From JAWLHK01 sp041690355 [NCBI: bacterium] (GTDB lineage: Bacteria > J088 > JAWLBW01), in contig JAWLHK010000026.1 in NCBI GenBank assembly GCA_041690355.1, positions 5,745-69,744 on the forward strand: a DNA stretch of 64,000 nt, read 5' to 3'. Positions 26,201-34,271 of the stretch are shown here, piece by piece. Below the pieces are notes generated by a model. It was not told the origin of the DNA and searched no databases. It saw nothing but the letters and a program-made list of their open reading frames with translations. Numbering within the stretch: the stretch's first letter is position 1; the number at the start of each line of letters is the position of its first letter. The position numbers were made by a program, and so were the translations under genes.

Positions 26201-29200
26201 GGTGCCGGCCACGTCGGTTAAAGACGTAGAGCTGCGCGCCGTCGCCGGAGGGAACCACGTACCGATCGAGCGTCGCGCCGGCGAAGGGTGGCGAAATACG
26301 GCGGATGCGACGGTTTCCAGCGTCGGCGAACAGCAGACGCCCCTCCTGATCGAGGGCCAGGGAGTAAATCTCCCGGTTCGAGGCATCGATCGCCGGACCA
26401 CCGTCACCCGAAAAGCCGTACCGGCCGTAGTTCCCCAAAAGCCGGGTCCTCGTGCCGTCTGACCTGAGGCTGAATATCGGGTAGCCGCCGCTACTGCCCC
26501 GCTCCACGTAGTAGATGGTACCATCCGGGGCTTGGAATACGGCCATCGGATATCCGTACATATTCGCGACGGTCGTGATGATGCCCGTCGGTGAGAGCCG
26601 CCGGATTGCGCGATTGTTGCTGTCAGCGATCAGAATGCCGCCATCGTTCGCAATGGCGACGGCATAGGGAGCAACCACCGTCGACTGCGTGCCGTACACG
26701 CCGTTTTGGTACGAACTGCCCCCGCCGGCGACCGTTTCGATACGACCATCCGGCATGACCCGCCGGATGCGATGCGCGCCCGTGTCTGCAATGAACAGGC
26801 TGCCGTCGGGGTGCAGGGCGATTCCGCGCGGGCGGGTCAGCGTCGCCTCTGTTGCGAGACCGCCGTCGCCTGTCGACCCCTCGACGCCTGTGCCGGCCAC
26901 CCGGTGAAGAATGCCGTCGGGGGTTACCTTCCAGACGCGCATGCCTCCAAACTCGGCGAAATAGACGGTTCCGCCCTGGTCGACTGCGACCCCGGCAGGC
27001 CAGAGCAATCTGACGCCCGCTGCCGATGCGCCGTCTTCGGGTTCTGTGGAACCGCCCCCGGCAACGCGGGTCACCGACCCGTCAGGCCAAAGGCGGCCGA
27101 TCCACGGATACTGGGTGCCGGCAATCGCTCTTTCGCTGAAGAACACGGAGCCATCGGGCCCCATGGCGATAGCCTCCATCCCCAGCGGTCGGTAGGCCAG
27201 GGTTTGCACCGTGTTGGGGAGATCCTGAACACGGCTCGTGTTGCCGTCGCCTGTCATCAGAATTCCCGACCTGGCATCGTAGTGATGGTGTTCGCTCACC
27301 GACCAGCCGTTGACGTGGGTTCCTTCCCACGTGCCAAGCTTACCGGACCAGGAGGTCGAACTGTCGCGAAGGATGTAGTTGCTGCCGGCGTAGACGGAGA
27401 AGCTTCGTCCCCATGCGGTCAGGTTGAGACTGCCGAACAGCGCCGGGCACTGATAGTACTCGAACCCGTCGTGACACCAGAAATCTGAAATCAGATACTC
27501 GAACCGGTAGACGTACGTCAAGGTCACGTTGACAGGCTGCGGCCCTTGAAGGCGCCGACCATAGGCATCGAGACCATCCCATTCGAATACATACTTCGCT
27601 CCAGGGGCCGGCACCGCGTAAATTCGATGCCGATTTCCTGCAATACTGATGTCCAGTCGCGCATGAACGACATTGGACGGCGGAAAGTCGGAAAACAGCG
27701 GGATCGTGAGTCTGCGCGAAGCCTTCTGCCCGGGAACCCGCTGACTCTTGTAGTTCAGTTTAAGTCCGGTTCCCGTGATGGCAATCGACTCCCCAAAGGC
27801 CTGTGTTTCCGGGTAGACGATACACCCCGGGCAGGGGGTGTCGGGCTCGGCCGTGCCTTCGAGTTCGGGGGTCGCGGTACCCGATAGATCCGGCGCGGGA
27901 GCATCCAACTCCGCGAACAGATGGTTGTAGTCCTTATCCGAGAAGTGGCTGTGCTCGACCCGCCAGACCGACTGTCCGACCGCATACGTTTCGGCGAGCA
28001 GCCGGCGCTCGTCGTCCGTGATGCCCAGCGCGTCGAGGCGCGAGATCGGGTCGGCGGCCCCATCGCCATCGGTATCCAGCAGGGCCATCCCGGCTTCAAC
28101 GCCGACCAGCGCCATGACGGCGCCGTTCTCGAGCGGCGACCAGATGGCCTGGCTGCGGTCGTAGGTGCCCACGGGCATGGCCGTGCCGACCGGGAAGCCG
28201 TAGAAGTTCTCGACGTAGGCGATCACCGGCTTCGAAAACGTCACCCCCGTTGCGTCTGCCGCGATGGCTTCGTCGGCCGTGTAATTGATCGCAAAGGTAT
28301 AGGCCGTCGACGAGGGGAGCTCTCCGGGCATGGCCGCGGGCCCGGCCGCCCCCACCGTGTACTCGGTCGCCCGAATCGTCAGGGCGTCGACCTCGGTCAG
28401 GCTGCCGTCCCGGGCCTTGAGCCACGCGCGGGTGCCGGGTGCAAAGACCAGCATGGGACGGCGGGCCCCCACGTCATCGGCGACTTCGGAGCCGACCGCC
28501 GTCTGCAGTACAGGCGCCGACATGCCGATGACGGTCGCTTTCGGATCGTAGGGGGTGAGCACGACGTCGTCAAAGGTGACATAGTCCTGCCACGGGATGT
28601 CGCGCGTGCGCTGCACGGGCATGTGCCCTTCGAGGTGGTACTCGAGCGTCACCCGCCCCCCGCCGTTGACGGCCAGATCGAAACGGCCGTCGCTCCGGGT
28701 CAGCGTATAGCCGAGTTCGGGGTGGCCGTTGATGACCACCTGCACGCCGGGAAGGGGCTCCTGTTCGCGGTTGAGCACGCGCCCGCGCAGGACGGCAATG
28801 CGGTTCGCCACGATGGCGCCCGATGCGACCCCCATCTGGATCGGCGCGGGTCCCTCGAAGAGAAAGCTGGTGGCCTCATACAGGTCGGTAAGTTCAATGG
28901 GGCTCAGCGGCGGCGCCACCGTAGCGGGGTCGGGCGGGAGCACGGGGCCGCCGGGGTAAACGACGATCTGAATCACGGCTTCGGACGATTCGAGCTCGCC
29001 GTCGCTCGTGACGAACGTGAAGCTCGTCGTGCCGGACCAGCCGGGCAACGGAACGAACGTGAACATGCCCGTCCAGGTATCGAGGCTGACCGCCCCGTAG
29101 GGACTCTCCTGACGCAAGTGAAAGGTCAACGGCGCGCCTTCGGGGTCGTGGCCCGACAGATAGCCGTCTACCGGCATGCCCTCCTGCGTCGTAAAGGTCG

Positions 29201-30422
29201 CCCCCCAGGCGTAGGGGGCCACGTTTACGTGCCGGACTTCCAGGTAGGCGTCGACCGGGTCCGAATAGGCCTGACCGTCGAAGACGCGAAATGCGAACCG
29301 ATCGGTTCCGTACCAGCCGGCACGCGGCGTATAGGTGAACGAACCGTCGGCGGCAAGGTCCAGGACGCCGTTCGAGGGGCTGCTGAACACCGAGTACGCG
29401 ATCGGATCGCCGTCGATATCGGAGCCGTGGAGCTGTGCGTACAGGGTCTGACCCTCGTCCAGGACGCCGGAATACGGTTGCGCTTCCGGCGGATCGTTCA
29501 CCGGGAGCACGGTGAGAGACACCGTCGCCGGAGCCGAATAAAGACTGCCGTCGAAGACATGGAAGGTAAACGAAGTCTCCCCGTACCAGTCGGCGTCGGG
29601 GCGGAATTCGAAACCGCCGGAAAACGGATCGATAACGACCGCGCCGTGAGCCGGCGGGTCGATCAGGCCGAACTGTAGCACGTCGCCGTCGACGTCGTGG
29701 GCAGGCAGCACGCCTGCATAGACCGTATCCTCGAGGCTCTCGACCTGCAACGGCCCGGCAACGGGCGCATCATTGACGGGGAACACGAGGAGGGTCACGG
29801 TCGCGTAGCGCACGTAAGCGCAGTCTTCGACCTGATAGACAAAGCTGGTCGTGCCGTTCCAGTCCGCATCCGGGGTGAACGAGAAGGTACCGGAGAGCGC
29901 ATCGATTTCGGTGCGGCCGTGCGGGCTTTCTTCCGCGAGGCTGAACAGGAGCACCTCTCCGTCGCTGTCGGTTGCATACAACGTGCCGCTTACGCTGGTA
30001 TCCTCGTCGAGCGACGCAGACGAGTCCCACGCGACAGGCGCCGTATTGTTCTTCAACGCGAAGATCGGCACGCCCGTTTCGGCAACCCGCGTCCCGTCCA
30101 GGTAAGCCTCGAGTTTGTACGCGGCGCCATCCTTGCCGTTGGTCGCGGGCCAGTGCTTTCCGGTACGCAGAGAATACGTCCCGCTCGACGTTCCTTGCGC
30201 CGTGACGACCGGACTGCGCCAGTAGACTTCGCCTGTGTGCCGGGTATTCGTCAGCACGAGCTCGACCGCGCTCAGGCTTTGCAGCTCGGCGCTCCAGCCT
30301 ACGGTAAGATTCGAGCAGGCATTCACGGGACGGGGGCTGACGCTCAGGTCGATGGCCGCCGCGAGGACGGCCGACGGCAGCGCGAGCAGTCCTGCGACCG
30401 CAAGCATGGCAACGCGATACAT
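23214..30422 (-). CDS. Giant secreted Rhs/YD-repeat polymorphic toxin with teneurin-like architecture
   Basis: 2402 residues. Order: signal peptide (MYRVAMLAVAGLLALPSAVL); about four tandem cadherin/tandem-95 repeats (residues 100-490, each with NDAPVA- or DWYGETSF-like motifs); a carboxypeptidase-regulatory-like domain (RGRVLNREQEPLPGVQVVIN); a long middle region; NHL repeats (RPRGIALHPDGSLFIADTGA, repeated several times); many YD repeats; and the Rhs core with FGERDYDPTSGLWITKDP ending at WVDPSGL, the usual autoproteolysis site. The 117-residue tip (23217-23567) begins with a Pro-rich linker, then HGAERQRQRQVTDEAMEDAV and VVVNENGEVVTTWRTK, resembling DUF4258 folds. AGGAG precedes the ATG. 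A response regulator and a dyad-flanked promoter lie upstream. Confidence 0.93.
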   Translation of the reverse strand: MYRVAMLAVAGLLALPSAVLAAAIDLSVSPRPVNACSNLTVGWSAELQSLSAVELVLTNTRHTGEVYWRSPVVTAQGTSSGTYSLRTGKHWPATNGKDGAAYKLEAYLDGTRVAETGVPIFALKNNTAPVAWDSSASLDEDTSVSGTLYATDSDGEVLLFSLAEESPHGRTEIDALSGTFSFTPDADWNGTTSFVYQVEDCAYVRYATVTLLVFPVNDAPVAGPLQVESLEDTVYAGVLPAHDVDGDVLQFGLIDPPAHGAVVIDPFSGGFEFRPDADWYGETSFTFHVFDGSLYSAPATVSLTVLPVNDPPEAQPYSGVLDEGQTLYAQLHGSDIDGDPIAYSVFSSPSNGVLDLAADGSFTYTPRAGWYGTDRFAFRVFDGQAYSDPVDAYLEVRHVNVAPYAWGATFTTQEGMPVDGYLSGHDPEGAPLTFHLRQESPYGAVSLDTWTGMFTFVPLPGWSGTTSFTFVTSDGELESSEAVIQIVVYPGGPVLPPDPATVAPPLSPIELTDLYEATSFLFEGPAPIQMGVASGAIVANRIAVLRGRVLNREQEPLPGVQVVINGHPELGYTLTRSDGRFDLAVNGGGRVTLEYHLEGHMPVQRTRDIPWQDYVTFDDVVLTPYDPKATVIGMSAPVLQTAVGSEVADDVGARRPMLVFAPGTRAWLKARDGSLTEVDALTIRATEYTVGAAGPAAMPGELPSSTAYTFAINYTADEAIAADATGVTFSKPVIAYVENFYGFPVGTAMPVGTYDRSQAIWSPLENGAVMALVGVEAGMALLDTDGDGAADPISRLDALGITDDERRLLAETYAVGQSVWRVEHSHFSDKDYNHLFAELDAPAPDLSGTATPELEGTAEPDTPCPGCIVYPETQAFGESIAITGTGLKLNYKSQRVPGQKASRRLTIPLFSDFPPSNVVHARLDISIAGNRHRIYAVPAPGAKYVFEWDGLDAYGRRLQGPQPVNVTLTYVYRFEYLISDFWCHDGFEYYQCPALFGSLNLTAWGRSFSVYAGSNYILRDSSTSWSGKLGTWEGTHVNGWSVSEHHHYDARSGILMTGDGNTSRVQDLPNTVQTLAYRPLGMEAIAMGPDGSVFFSERAIAGTQYPWIGRLWPDGSVTRVAGGGSTEPEDGASAAGVRLLWPAGVAVDQGGTVYFAEFGGMRVWKVTPDGILHRVAGTGVEGSTGDGGLATEATLTRPRGIALHPDGSLFIADTGAHRIRRVMPDGRIETVAGGGSSYQNGVYGTQSTVVAPYAVAIANDGGILIADSNNRAIRRLSPTGIITTVANMYGYPMAVFQAPDGTIYYVERGSSGGYPIFSLRSDGTRTRLLGNYGRYGFSGDGGPAIDASNREIYSLALDQEGRLLFADAGNRRIRRISPPFAGATLDRYVVPSGDGAQLYVFNRRGRHLRTVDAVTGADVWTFAYDPAGWLTSLTDVDGKTTWIERDLLGHASAIVAPYGQRTELVIDSNKYLAGVIDPAGNETELYHSADGLLRRIRTPIGGEDMASYTASGLLYRNRNPLGGMQYLAKTGGRVDMTDPLGRLTRIDIVRGASGQERRAVTRPDGSREITERDTGGATVRNVSGGIRTTTTVKPDPRFGMNSPYTASEAVRMASGRTRTSTTVKTVTLANRLDPLSMTARDEVQTVNGRVYASQWRAATRTNRRLTPEGRESVSVHDEKGRVVAQETPGIAPTNLTYRDDGKLTEIRQTAADGEARVTGMDYDPLGRLAELVDPAGRRVRFGYDAADRLTWQELPDGRIVSYAYDGAGNLTSVTPPGRPAHEFLYNPAGLTSDYQPPRIGGPVATTYDYNQAKQLVAVNRPDGVTVEYLYEGDNDPRLPLPNPNTGRLKKIVQPRGDTTFGYDSAGRLANITAPDGGVLSYAYDGSLLLSTTWSNGEVNGSISRTYDNNFWVTSESVNGANTVNFTYDLDGLLTGANTTVNGSAVDFVIARDPDNGLITGSSIGGVSDSISYNGFAEPIGYTATFNGTNTLYDVSYVRDAIGRISSKTETVNGVTTTYDYHYDLAGRLTGVDKNGIPSSSYTYDSNGNRLSYSGELGSFTGTYDAQDRLLTYGDFVYEYTANGELRRKENVVTGEVWEYRYDANGNLLSVSLPDGRLIEYVIDGQNRRIGKKIDGVFVKGWLYGGNLRISAQIDATGNVVGRFFSDLAGAAPAYMVKDGKTYRLITNHLGSVRYVVDIVTGNVVQHIEYDEFGNVQHDSNPNFQPFGFAFGLYDVDTGLVRFGERDYDPTSGLWITKDPIRFGGGLNLYGYVNNDPVNWVDPSGLENTCPYPPPPYDPPLEDPDWDPIDTVVDVLTGGMAGAGRRTVTTILNAVGKKIKGKTKHGAERQRQRQVTDEAMEDAVENPVSVIEQPDRGTTRYEGREATVVVNENGEVVTTWRTK
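24169..24987 (-). repeat. Rhs direct repeat, full-length-gene copy
   Basis: 819 bp, the partner of 12697-13515, spaced 11,472 bp with no indel. It encodes the last YD repeats before the variable end of the core. Confidence 0.92.
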
Positions 30423-30477
30423 AACTCTCCTGCAGTAACACGGCGCCCCGATTGGTGGAGCGCTTTTCCAGAGAGTG

Positions 30478-30524
30478 ATTGTAGCGAAATTGAAATGTCA
30501 CACAACTCTGACAGATATGTCAGA
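30478..30524 (-). promoter_or_regulatory. Candidate Rhs promoter with upstream palindromic operator
   Basis: On the minus strand TTGTGT (30505-30500), a 16-bp spacer and TACAAT (30483-30478) form a promoter. Directly upstream is a perfect dyad, TCTGACA-GATA-TGTCAGA as read on the plus strand (30507-30524), centred about 45 bp before the expected start. This is the usual place for an activator such as the adjacent response regulator. Confidence 0.55.
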
Positions 30525-30525
30525 A

Positions 30526-31209
30526 TTACTGCCTGGCCTCGACCGAAAAGCGATACCCGAGGCCGCGCTCCGAACGCACATAGGCAGGGCGCTTCGGATT
30601 GCGCTCGACCTTCAGGCGCAGTCGCGAGACGAGCTTTTCGAGGGCGCTCACCTTGGCGCAATCGGAGCACCCCCAGAGCGCCTCGACGAGGACCTCACGC
30701 CTCAGGGCTCCCGGTGATTGGAACAAGGTAGACAGAAGCGTCCATTCGAGCGGCGAGAGCTTGCGCTCTTCGCCCCGCACCAGGAGCCGGCGTTGCGAGA
30801 GAGAAAATTCAAGGTGCTCATCCTTGAAGCTCTCGTCGGCCCACTCGCGTCGCCGAAGGAACCCTTGGATATGCGCCTCGAGCAGGGCGACGCTGAAGGG
30901 TTTTGCCAGAAATGCATCGGCGCCCTGGGTCAGGCAGGCCACCTGATCCTCATCCCGGGTCCGCCCGGTCACGGCGAGAATGGGTAGCTGCCTGAAGCCC
31001 GCCGCGCGCACCTGCGCAATTAAATCGAGCCCGCTGACGGTGGGGAGGTTCCAGTCGACCAGCAGGATATCGGGGTTGAAGCTGGCGAGAGCCGGGAGAA
31101 GGCCGTCACCGAGACCATGTGCCAGGTCCCAGCCGCGGGCTGCGCAGTGACGTTTCAGCATGCGGACGATTTTCTCGTCGTCCTCGACCAGGTAAACGCG
31201 AACACTCAT
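30526..31209 (-). CDS. OmpR/PhoB-type response regulator (orphan)
   Basis: 227 residues. The receiver domain has acidic Glu9/Asp10/Asp11, phospho-acceptor Asp52 (ILLVDWNLP), Thr81 and Lys103 (FLAKPFS). The winged-helix DNA-binding domain at about 130-225 has LSPLEWTLLSTLFQSPGALR and the YVRSERGLGYRF end. No histidine kinase is in view. It is encoded just upstream of the Rhs gene on the same strand, and a palindrome lies immediately after its stop, so control of Rhs is likely but unproven. Confidence 0.92.
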   Translation of the reverse strand: MSVRVYLVEDDEKIVRMLKRHCAARGWDLAHGLGDGLLPALASFNPDILLVDWNLPTVSGLDLIAQVRAAGFRQLPILAVTGRTRDEDQVACLTQGADAFLAKPFSVALLEAHIQGFLRRREWADESFKDEHLEFSLSQRRLLVRGEERKLSPLEWTLLSTLFQSPGALRREVLVEALWGCSDCAKVSALEKLVSRLRLKVERNPKRPAYVRSERGLGYRFSVEARQ

Positions 31210-31307
31210 GAGCGGGAACTGCTCTCACACTGAAGGCGTTCCTCGGGCGGAATCGCACATACCGGGCAAGGTAGCACATTGACGCTCGGGAAGCCAACCG
31301 CCTAACG

Positions 31308-31349
31308 ATGGCAGATGGAAAATCGCAGATGGCAGATTGGAAAGGCACC
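31308..31349 (+). repeat. Heptad array, GATGGCA type
   Basis: Six consecutive 7-mers in register (GATGGCA, GATGGAA, AATCGCA, GATGGCA, GATTGGA, AAGGCAC). It lies in the 305-nt gap between the response regulator and the CHRD-like gene; nothing else is recognised in that gap. Confidence 0.82.
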
Positions 31350-31514
31350 GTTGCGTTTCTCGATTCTGCGGCATCCACCGGACCAAGGCCATCCAGGCTG
31401 TATTCTGGCCCTCACCCGCCACTCCACCGCCGCCGGCTCTCGCCGGCGCGCAAGGATACCCCGTACGATTCCAGCGGAACGCACTTTTGACTACGATCGT
31501 CGCGGGAGACCACC

Positions 31515-32162
31515 ATGAAACTCACGCGCATCCTGCGTCACGCGGCCGCGTCAGGCTTCGTGCTGGCAGTGCCCTTCTCGTTCGCCGGGGAGCCTGCGGC
31601 GGCCCAGGAGGGAACACAGTCTTATGTCGCAACCCTCAAACCCCTCAACGATGACCTGGCGCCCGGTTCCCCTTCGGGGACGGTGGAATTCACCGCCGAG
31701 GGGCAGCAGCTGCGGATCAAGGCCGACGTCGACGGGGTTCCGCCCGGAATGCGGCTGATGCATTACCACGGCCACGCCGACGGCACGGATGCCGTCTGCC
31801 CGACCCGCGCCGACGACCGGAACGGAGACGGCATCGTCGATCTTCTCGAGGCGGTCGAGAAAGCGGGCGATACCATGGTCCCCTTCCACGGCGATCCGGT
31901 CAGCCTGGCGATTCCGTCCGAAACCTATCCGGTCGCCAACGAGCGCGGCGAGCTCTCCTACAAGCGATCGGTGCCGCTCGGCGACCTGTCACAAGCGGTG
32001 GAAAAGAAGTTCGGCACCGAAGAGCTGGACCTGGAGAAGCGCGTCGTATTGATTCACGGCGTTCCCGAGGACAAAACGCTTCCGCCCACGGCGCAGTCGC
32101 TCCCCGACGTTCCCGCCGAGGTCACCGTCCCGATTGCCTGCGGAGAAATCCGCAAACCATAA
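31515..32162 (+). CDS. Secreted CHRD / superoxide-dismutase-like protein
   Basis: 215 residues with a signal peptide (to about residue 31, ...AGEPAAAQ). The mature part reads YVATLKPLNDDL, SGTVEFTAEGQQLRIKADVD, GVPPGMRLMHYHGHADGTDA. This resembles CHRD/SOD-like beta domains, in which small-molecule or metal contacts use the His-rich turn (HYHGH). No full Cu/Zn SOD ligand set is visible, so enzymatic activity is uncertain. GGGAG precedes the ATG. The stop codon abuts a heptad array. Confidence 0.75.
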   Translation: MKLTRILRHAAASGFVLAVPFSFAGEPAAAQEGTQSYVATLKPLNDDLAPGSPSGTVEFTAEGQQLRIKADVDGVPPGMRLMHYHGHADGTDAVCPTRADDRNGDGIVDLLEAVEKAGDTMVPFHGDPVSLAIPSETYPVANERGELSYKRSVPLGDLSQAVEKKFGTEELDLEKRVVLIHGVPEDKTLPPTAQSLPDVPAEVTVPIACGEIRKP

Positions 32163-32773
32163 AAGCCAAAACCATAAATGCCAAATGCCAAATGGCAAAT
32201 GGCAGATGTCCATCACCCGGATTTGCGCCTCCTGTCCAGCGCGTCGATCCCATCAATGGCGGCACCCTTTCGATTGCCGGCCGATCGACTCGGCCAGTTC
32301 GTGCAGTTCTTTACGCGCGTTTTCCAGGCTGGCATATCGCTCGCTCCGTGCAATGACGTAAAGCATCGAGCGGACCTCGCCGGCCGAGCCGCGGGCGATA
32401 TACAGGAAGTTCATCAGCTCTTTCGTTGAGCACCGCTCGAAGCCCTCGGCGATGTTGTTCGGCACGGACAAGGCCGCTTTACCGAGCTGTCTGCGCATGT
32501 CTACCTGATAGTCGAAGCTCTTGTCCTCCACGAGCGTGTCGAGGGGCCAGAAGGTCTGCGCGAGCTGGCTCGTAGCAGGAGCACCCTGTGAGGCTCTTGT
32601 TCTCGAACACGCTGTTCATGCGGCGCTGGCCCTTCGAGACGCCGGTGTGGACGTCCTCGTCAGACCATACCGAATCATTGAGTCTCGTTCGTCCAGGACC
32701 GGCTCCTCAGGGCGAACGGTCACGCGATGAACCTGTTTTGGACAAGACTGTCTACCATCTGCCATTTTCTTGG
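32163..32773. mobile_element. IVP cassette 2, between the stop codons of two convergent genes
   Basis: It occupies exactly the space between the stop of the CHRD-like gene and the stop of def. The left end has five heptads (AAATGCC, AAATGCC, AAATGGC, AAATGGC, AGATGTC at 32176-32210). The right end carries the inverted AAATGGC-AGATG sequence (near 32755-32768). Inside is a degraded four-helix-bundle gene on the minus strand. The layout matches cassette 1 but with a different heptad vocabulary. Confidence 0.72.
32253..32700 (-). pseudogene. Four-helix-bundle (IVP-type) protein, decayed N-terminus
   Basis: The C-terminal 92 codons (to 32531) are intact: EDKSFDYQVDMRRQLGKAAL, then SVPNNIAEGFERCSTKELMN and RGSAGEVRSMLYVIARSERY, clearly paralogous to the 10.6-kb copy. 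Upstream the frame continues without a start through QLAQTFWPLDTLVEDKSF. Traces of the N-terminal helix (a TRLNDSVW-like string) are found in another frame near 32690, so the N-terminus is scrambled or frameshifted. Confidence 0.75.
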
Positions 32774-33319
32774 CTATTCTTCCGGTAGCTTCACGCCCGG
32801 CAGGTGGAACCGTTGGAATTCCGCGAGGAAGCTGAGGGTGCGGGTGTCGACGCGGTCGACGTATACGGCGCCGTCGAGGTGATCGGTTTCGTGCTGCAGG
32901 ATGCGCGCGTAGAACCCCTCGGCCTCGAAGCGGACCGGGTTCGCCTCCGCATCCAATGCTTCGACGCCGACCTTCGCCCAGCGGCGGACGCGTCCGCGCA
33001 GATCGGGCACGCTCAGGCACCCCTCGTGATCGTCGATCGTCGCCTCGCCGATCGGCGTGAGGCGGATGTTGAAGAGGACGTGCACGGGGATGTCGGGGGC
33101 CTGCGGGTAACGTGGATTTCCGCGTACCTCGATGACGGCCATGCGCAGCGGCAGGTGCACCTGGGGCGCCGCGAGGCCGACACCAGCGTACTCGCGCATC
33201 GTGTCGACCATGTCGGCGAGGAGGCGTTTCATCTCGGGCGCGCGGATTTCCTCCGGCGTGAGATCGCGCGTCCCCGCGCGAAGGACGGGGTGACCGAGGC
33301 GGGAAACCTTGAGGATCAT
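32774..33319 (-). CDS. def: Peptide deformylase
   Basis: 181 residues. It removes the formyl group from nascent N-termini. All three motifs are present: GVGLAAPQ (with H following rather than the usual V/I), EGCLSVP (metal-ligand Cys) and QHETDHLDG (HExxH metal site). ATG at 33319 with AAAGGTG upstream. The stop TAG is followed directly by heptad-like sequence of IVP cassette 2. The promoter must lie in the repeat-rich region to the right. Confidence 0.96.
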   Translation of the reverse strand: MILKVSRLGHPVLRAGTRDLTPEEIRAPEMKRLLADMVDTMREYAGVGLAAPQVHLPLRMAVIEVRGNPRYPQAPDIPVHVLFNIRLTPIGEATIDDHEGCLSVPDLRGRVRRWAKVGVEALDAEANPVRFEAEGFYARILQHETDHLDGAVYVDRVDTRTLSFLAEFQRFHLPGVKLPEE

Positions 33320-33380
33320 GTGACACCTTTGGCTATAGGATACCGCGAGGGGGCGTGGTGAGCGAGGGGCCGCGGAGGAG

Positions 33381-33980
33381 GAGTGGGGGAGCGGGGGAGG
33401 GGGAGAGGGGGGGCTTTCGGACGTCGGTCAGGAAGCGGAGAACGAAACAAATTCCTTGGGGACCTGCGATCCCGGATTCCCCTGTCCTTCCGCCGCCGGA
33501 GGCACTGCGGAACCCGCGGGCACCGTCCCCCCGAGCGGTAGCGAGGGGGCTACCATCGTTCACCGATGCACGGACCGCCAGGATTCAGCCCCAACGTTCC
33601 AAAGCGATCGCATGCTCGCCGAACGTCGGGAGGTGCAGGGAGGCACGCGCGGCGTACGCTTGGCCCGCGCGGTCACTTCGCGAGGAGTGGGGGAGGGGGA
33701 GAGGGGGGGCTTTCGGACGCCGGACGTCGGTCAGGAAGCAAGAACGAAACCAATTTCTTGGGACCTGCGATCCCGGATTCCCCTGCCCCGCCGCCGCCGG
33801 AGGCACTGCGGAACCCGCGGGCACCGTCCCCCCGAGCGGTAGCGAGGGGGCTATCATGGTGCACCGGTGCTCGGGCCGCCAGGATTCAGACCCGCAGCGC
33901 CAAAGCGAACCCGCGGTCGCCGCACGCCGCGAGGTGCGAGAATGCACCCGCGGCATCCTCGTGGCATGCACGGTACCCGG
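33381..33980. repeat. Tandem duplication of a 300-bp GC-rich unit
   Basis: Two direct copies with a spacing of about 301 bp (compare GGCACTGCGG at 33501 and 33802). Each holds a G-rich tract, a TTTCGGACG stretch, a GATCCCGGATTCCCCT string, and a CCCCC...GGGGG dyad around AGCGGTAGCGA. The second copy has exactly one extra heptad (GACGCCG) after TTTCGG. No protein-coding potential is seen. Confidence 0.85.
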
Positions 33981-34155
33981 ATGGGTATCTTCGTTCTTGC
34001 AGACGATGCATTTCATGACCTTCTCCGTTCGAAATCATCGTACCATCGGGCAGCGTCGGGCTCATATACTGTAACGATAATAACTTCAAGCCGGAGAAGC
34101 AAGAACCACCTGGTGGGGTCGATCGGCGAGCGCCTTCCGGTCTGACGATCATGCC
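33960..34155 (-). pseudogene. Remnants of a DUF4258-like toxin and YgiT-type antitoxin pair
   Basis: Minus-strand codons ending at the TGA just before 34016 read EVIIVTVYEPDAARWYDDFE, then RRRS, the typical C-terminal end of a DUF4258 toxin. Overlapping it, an ATG at 34016 begins MKCIVCKNEDTHPGTV, the zinc-finger start of YgiT/MqsA-like antitoxins. Homology stops after about 19 residues, where the tandem repeat begins. Both genes are therefore truncated, one at each end. Confidence 0.68.
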
Positions 34156-34271
34156 TCTCGGAGAGTAGCCCGGGCGAGTGCGCCGGGCGTCACAGGCGCG
34201 TAGGCGGGAGCGCTCCGCTGCAACCCCGCGGGGTCGGAAACGCGTGGAAATCGATTGGCTACTAAATGATG

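Noticed and set aside
33585-34016. A 143-codon protein in the def-gltD gap
   Set aside because: Only the first 19 or so residues resemble a YgiT zinc finger; the rest is translation of the tandem repeat.
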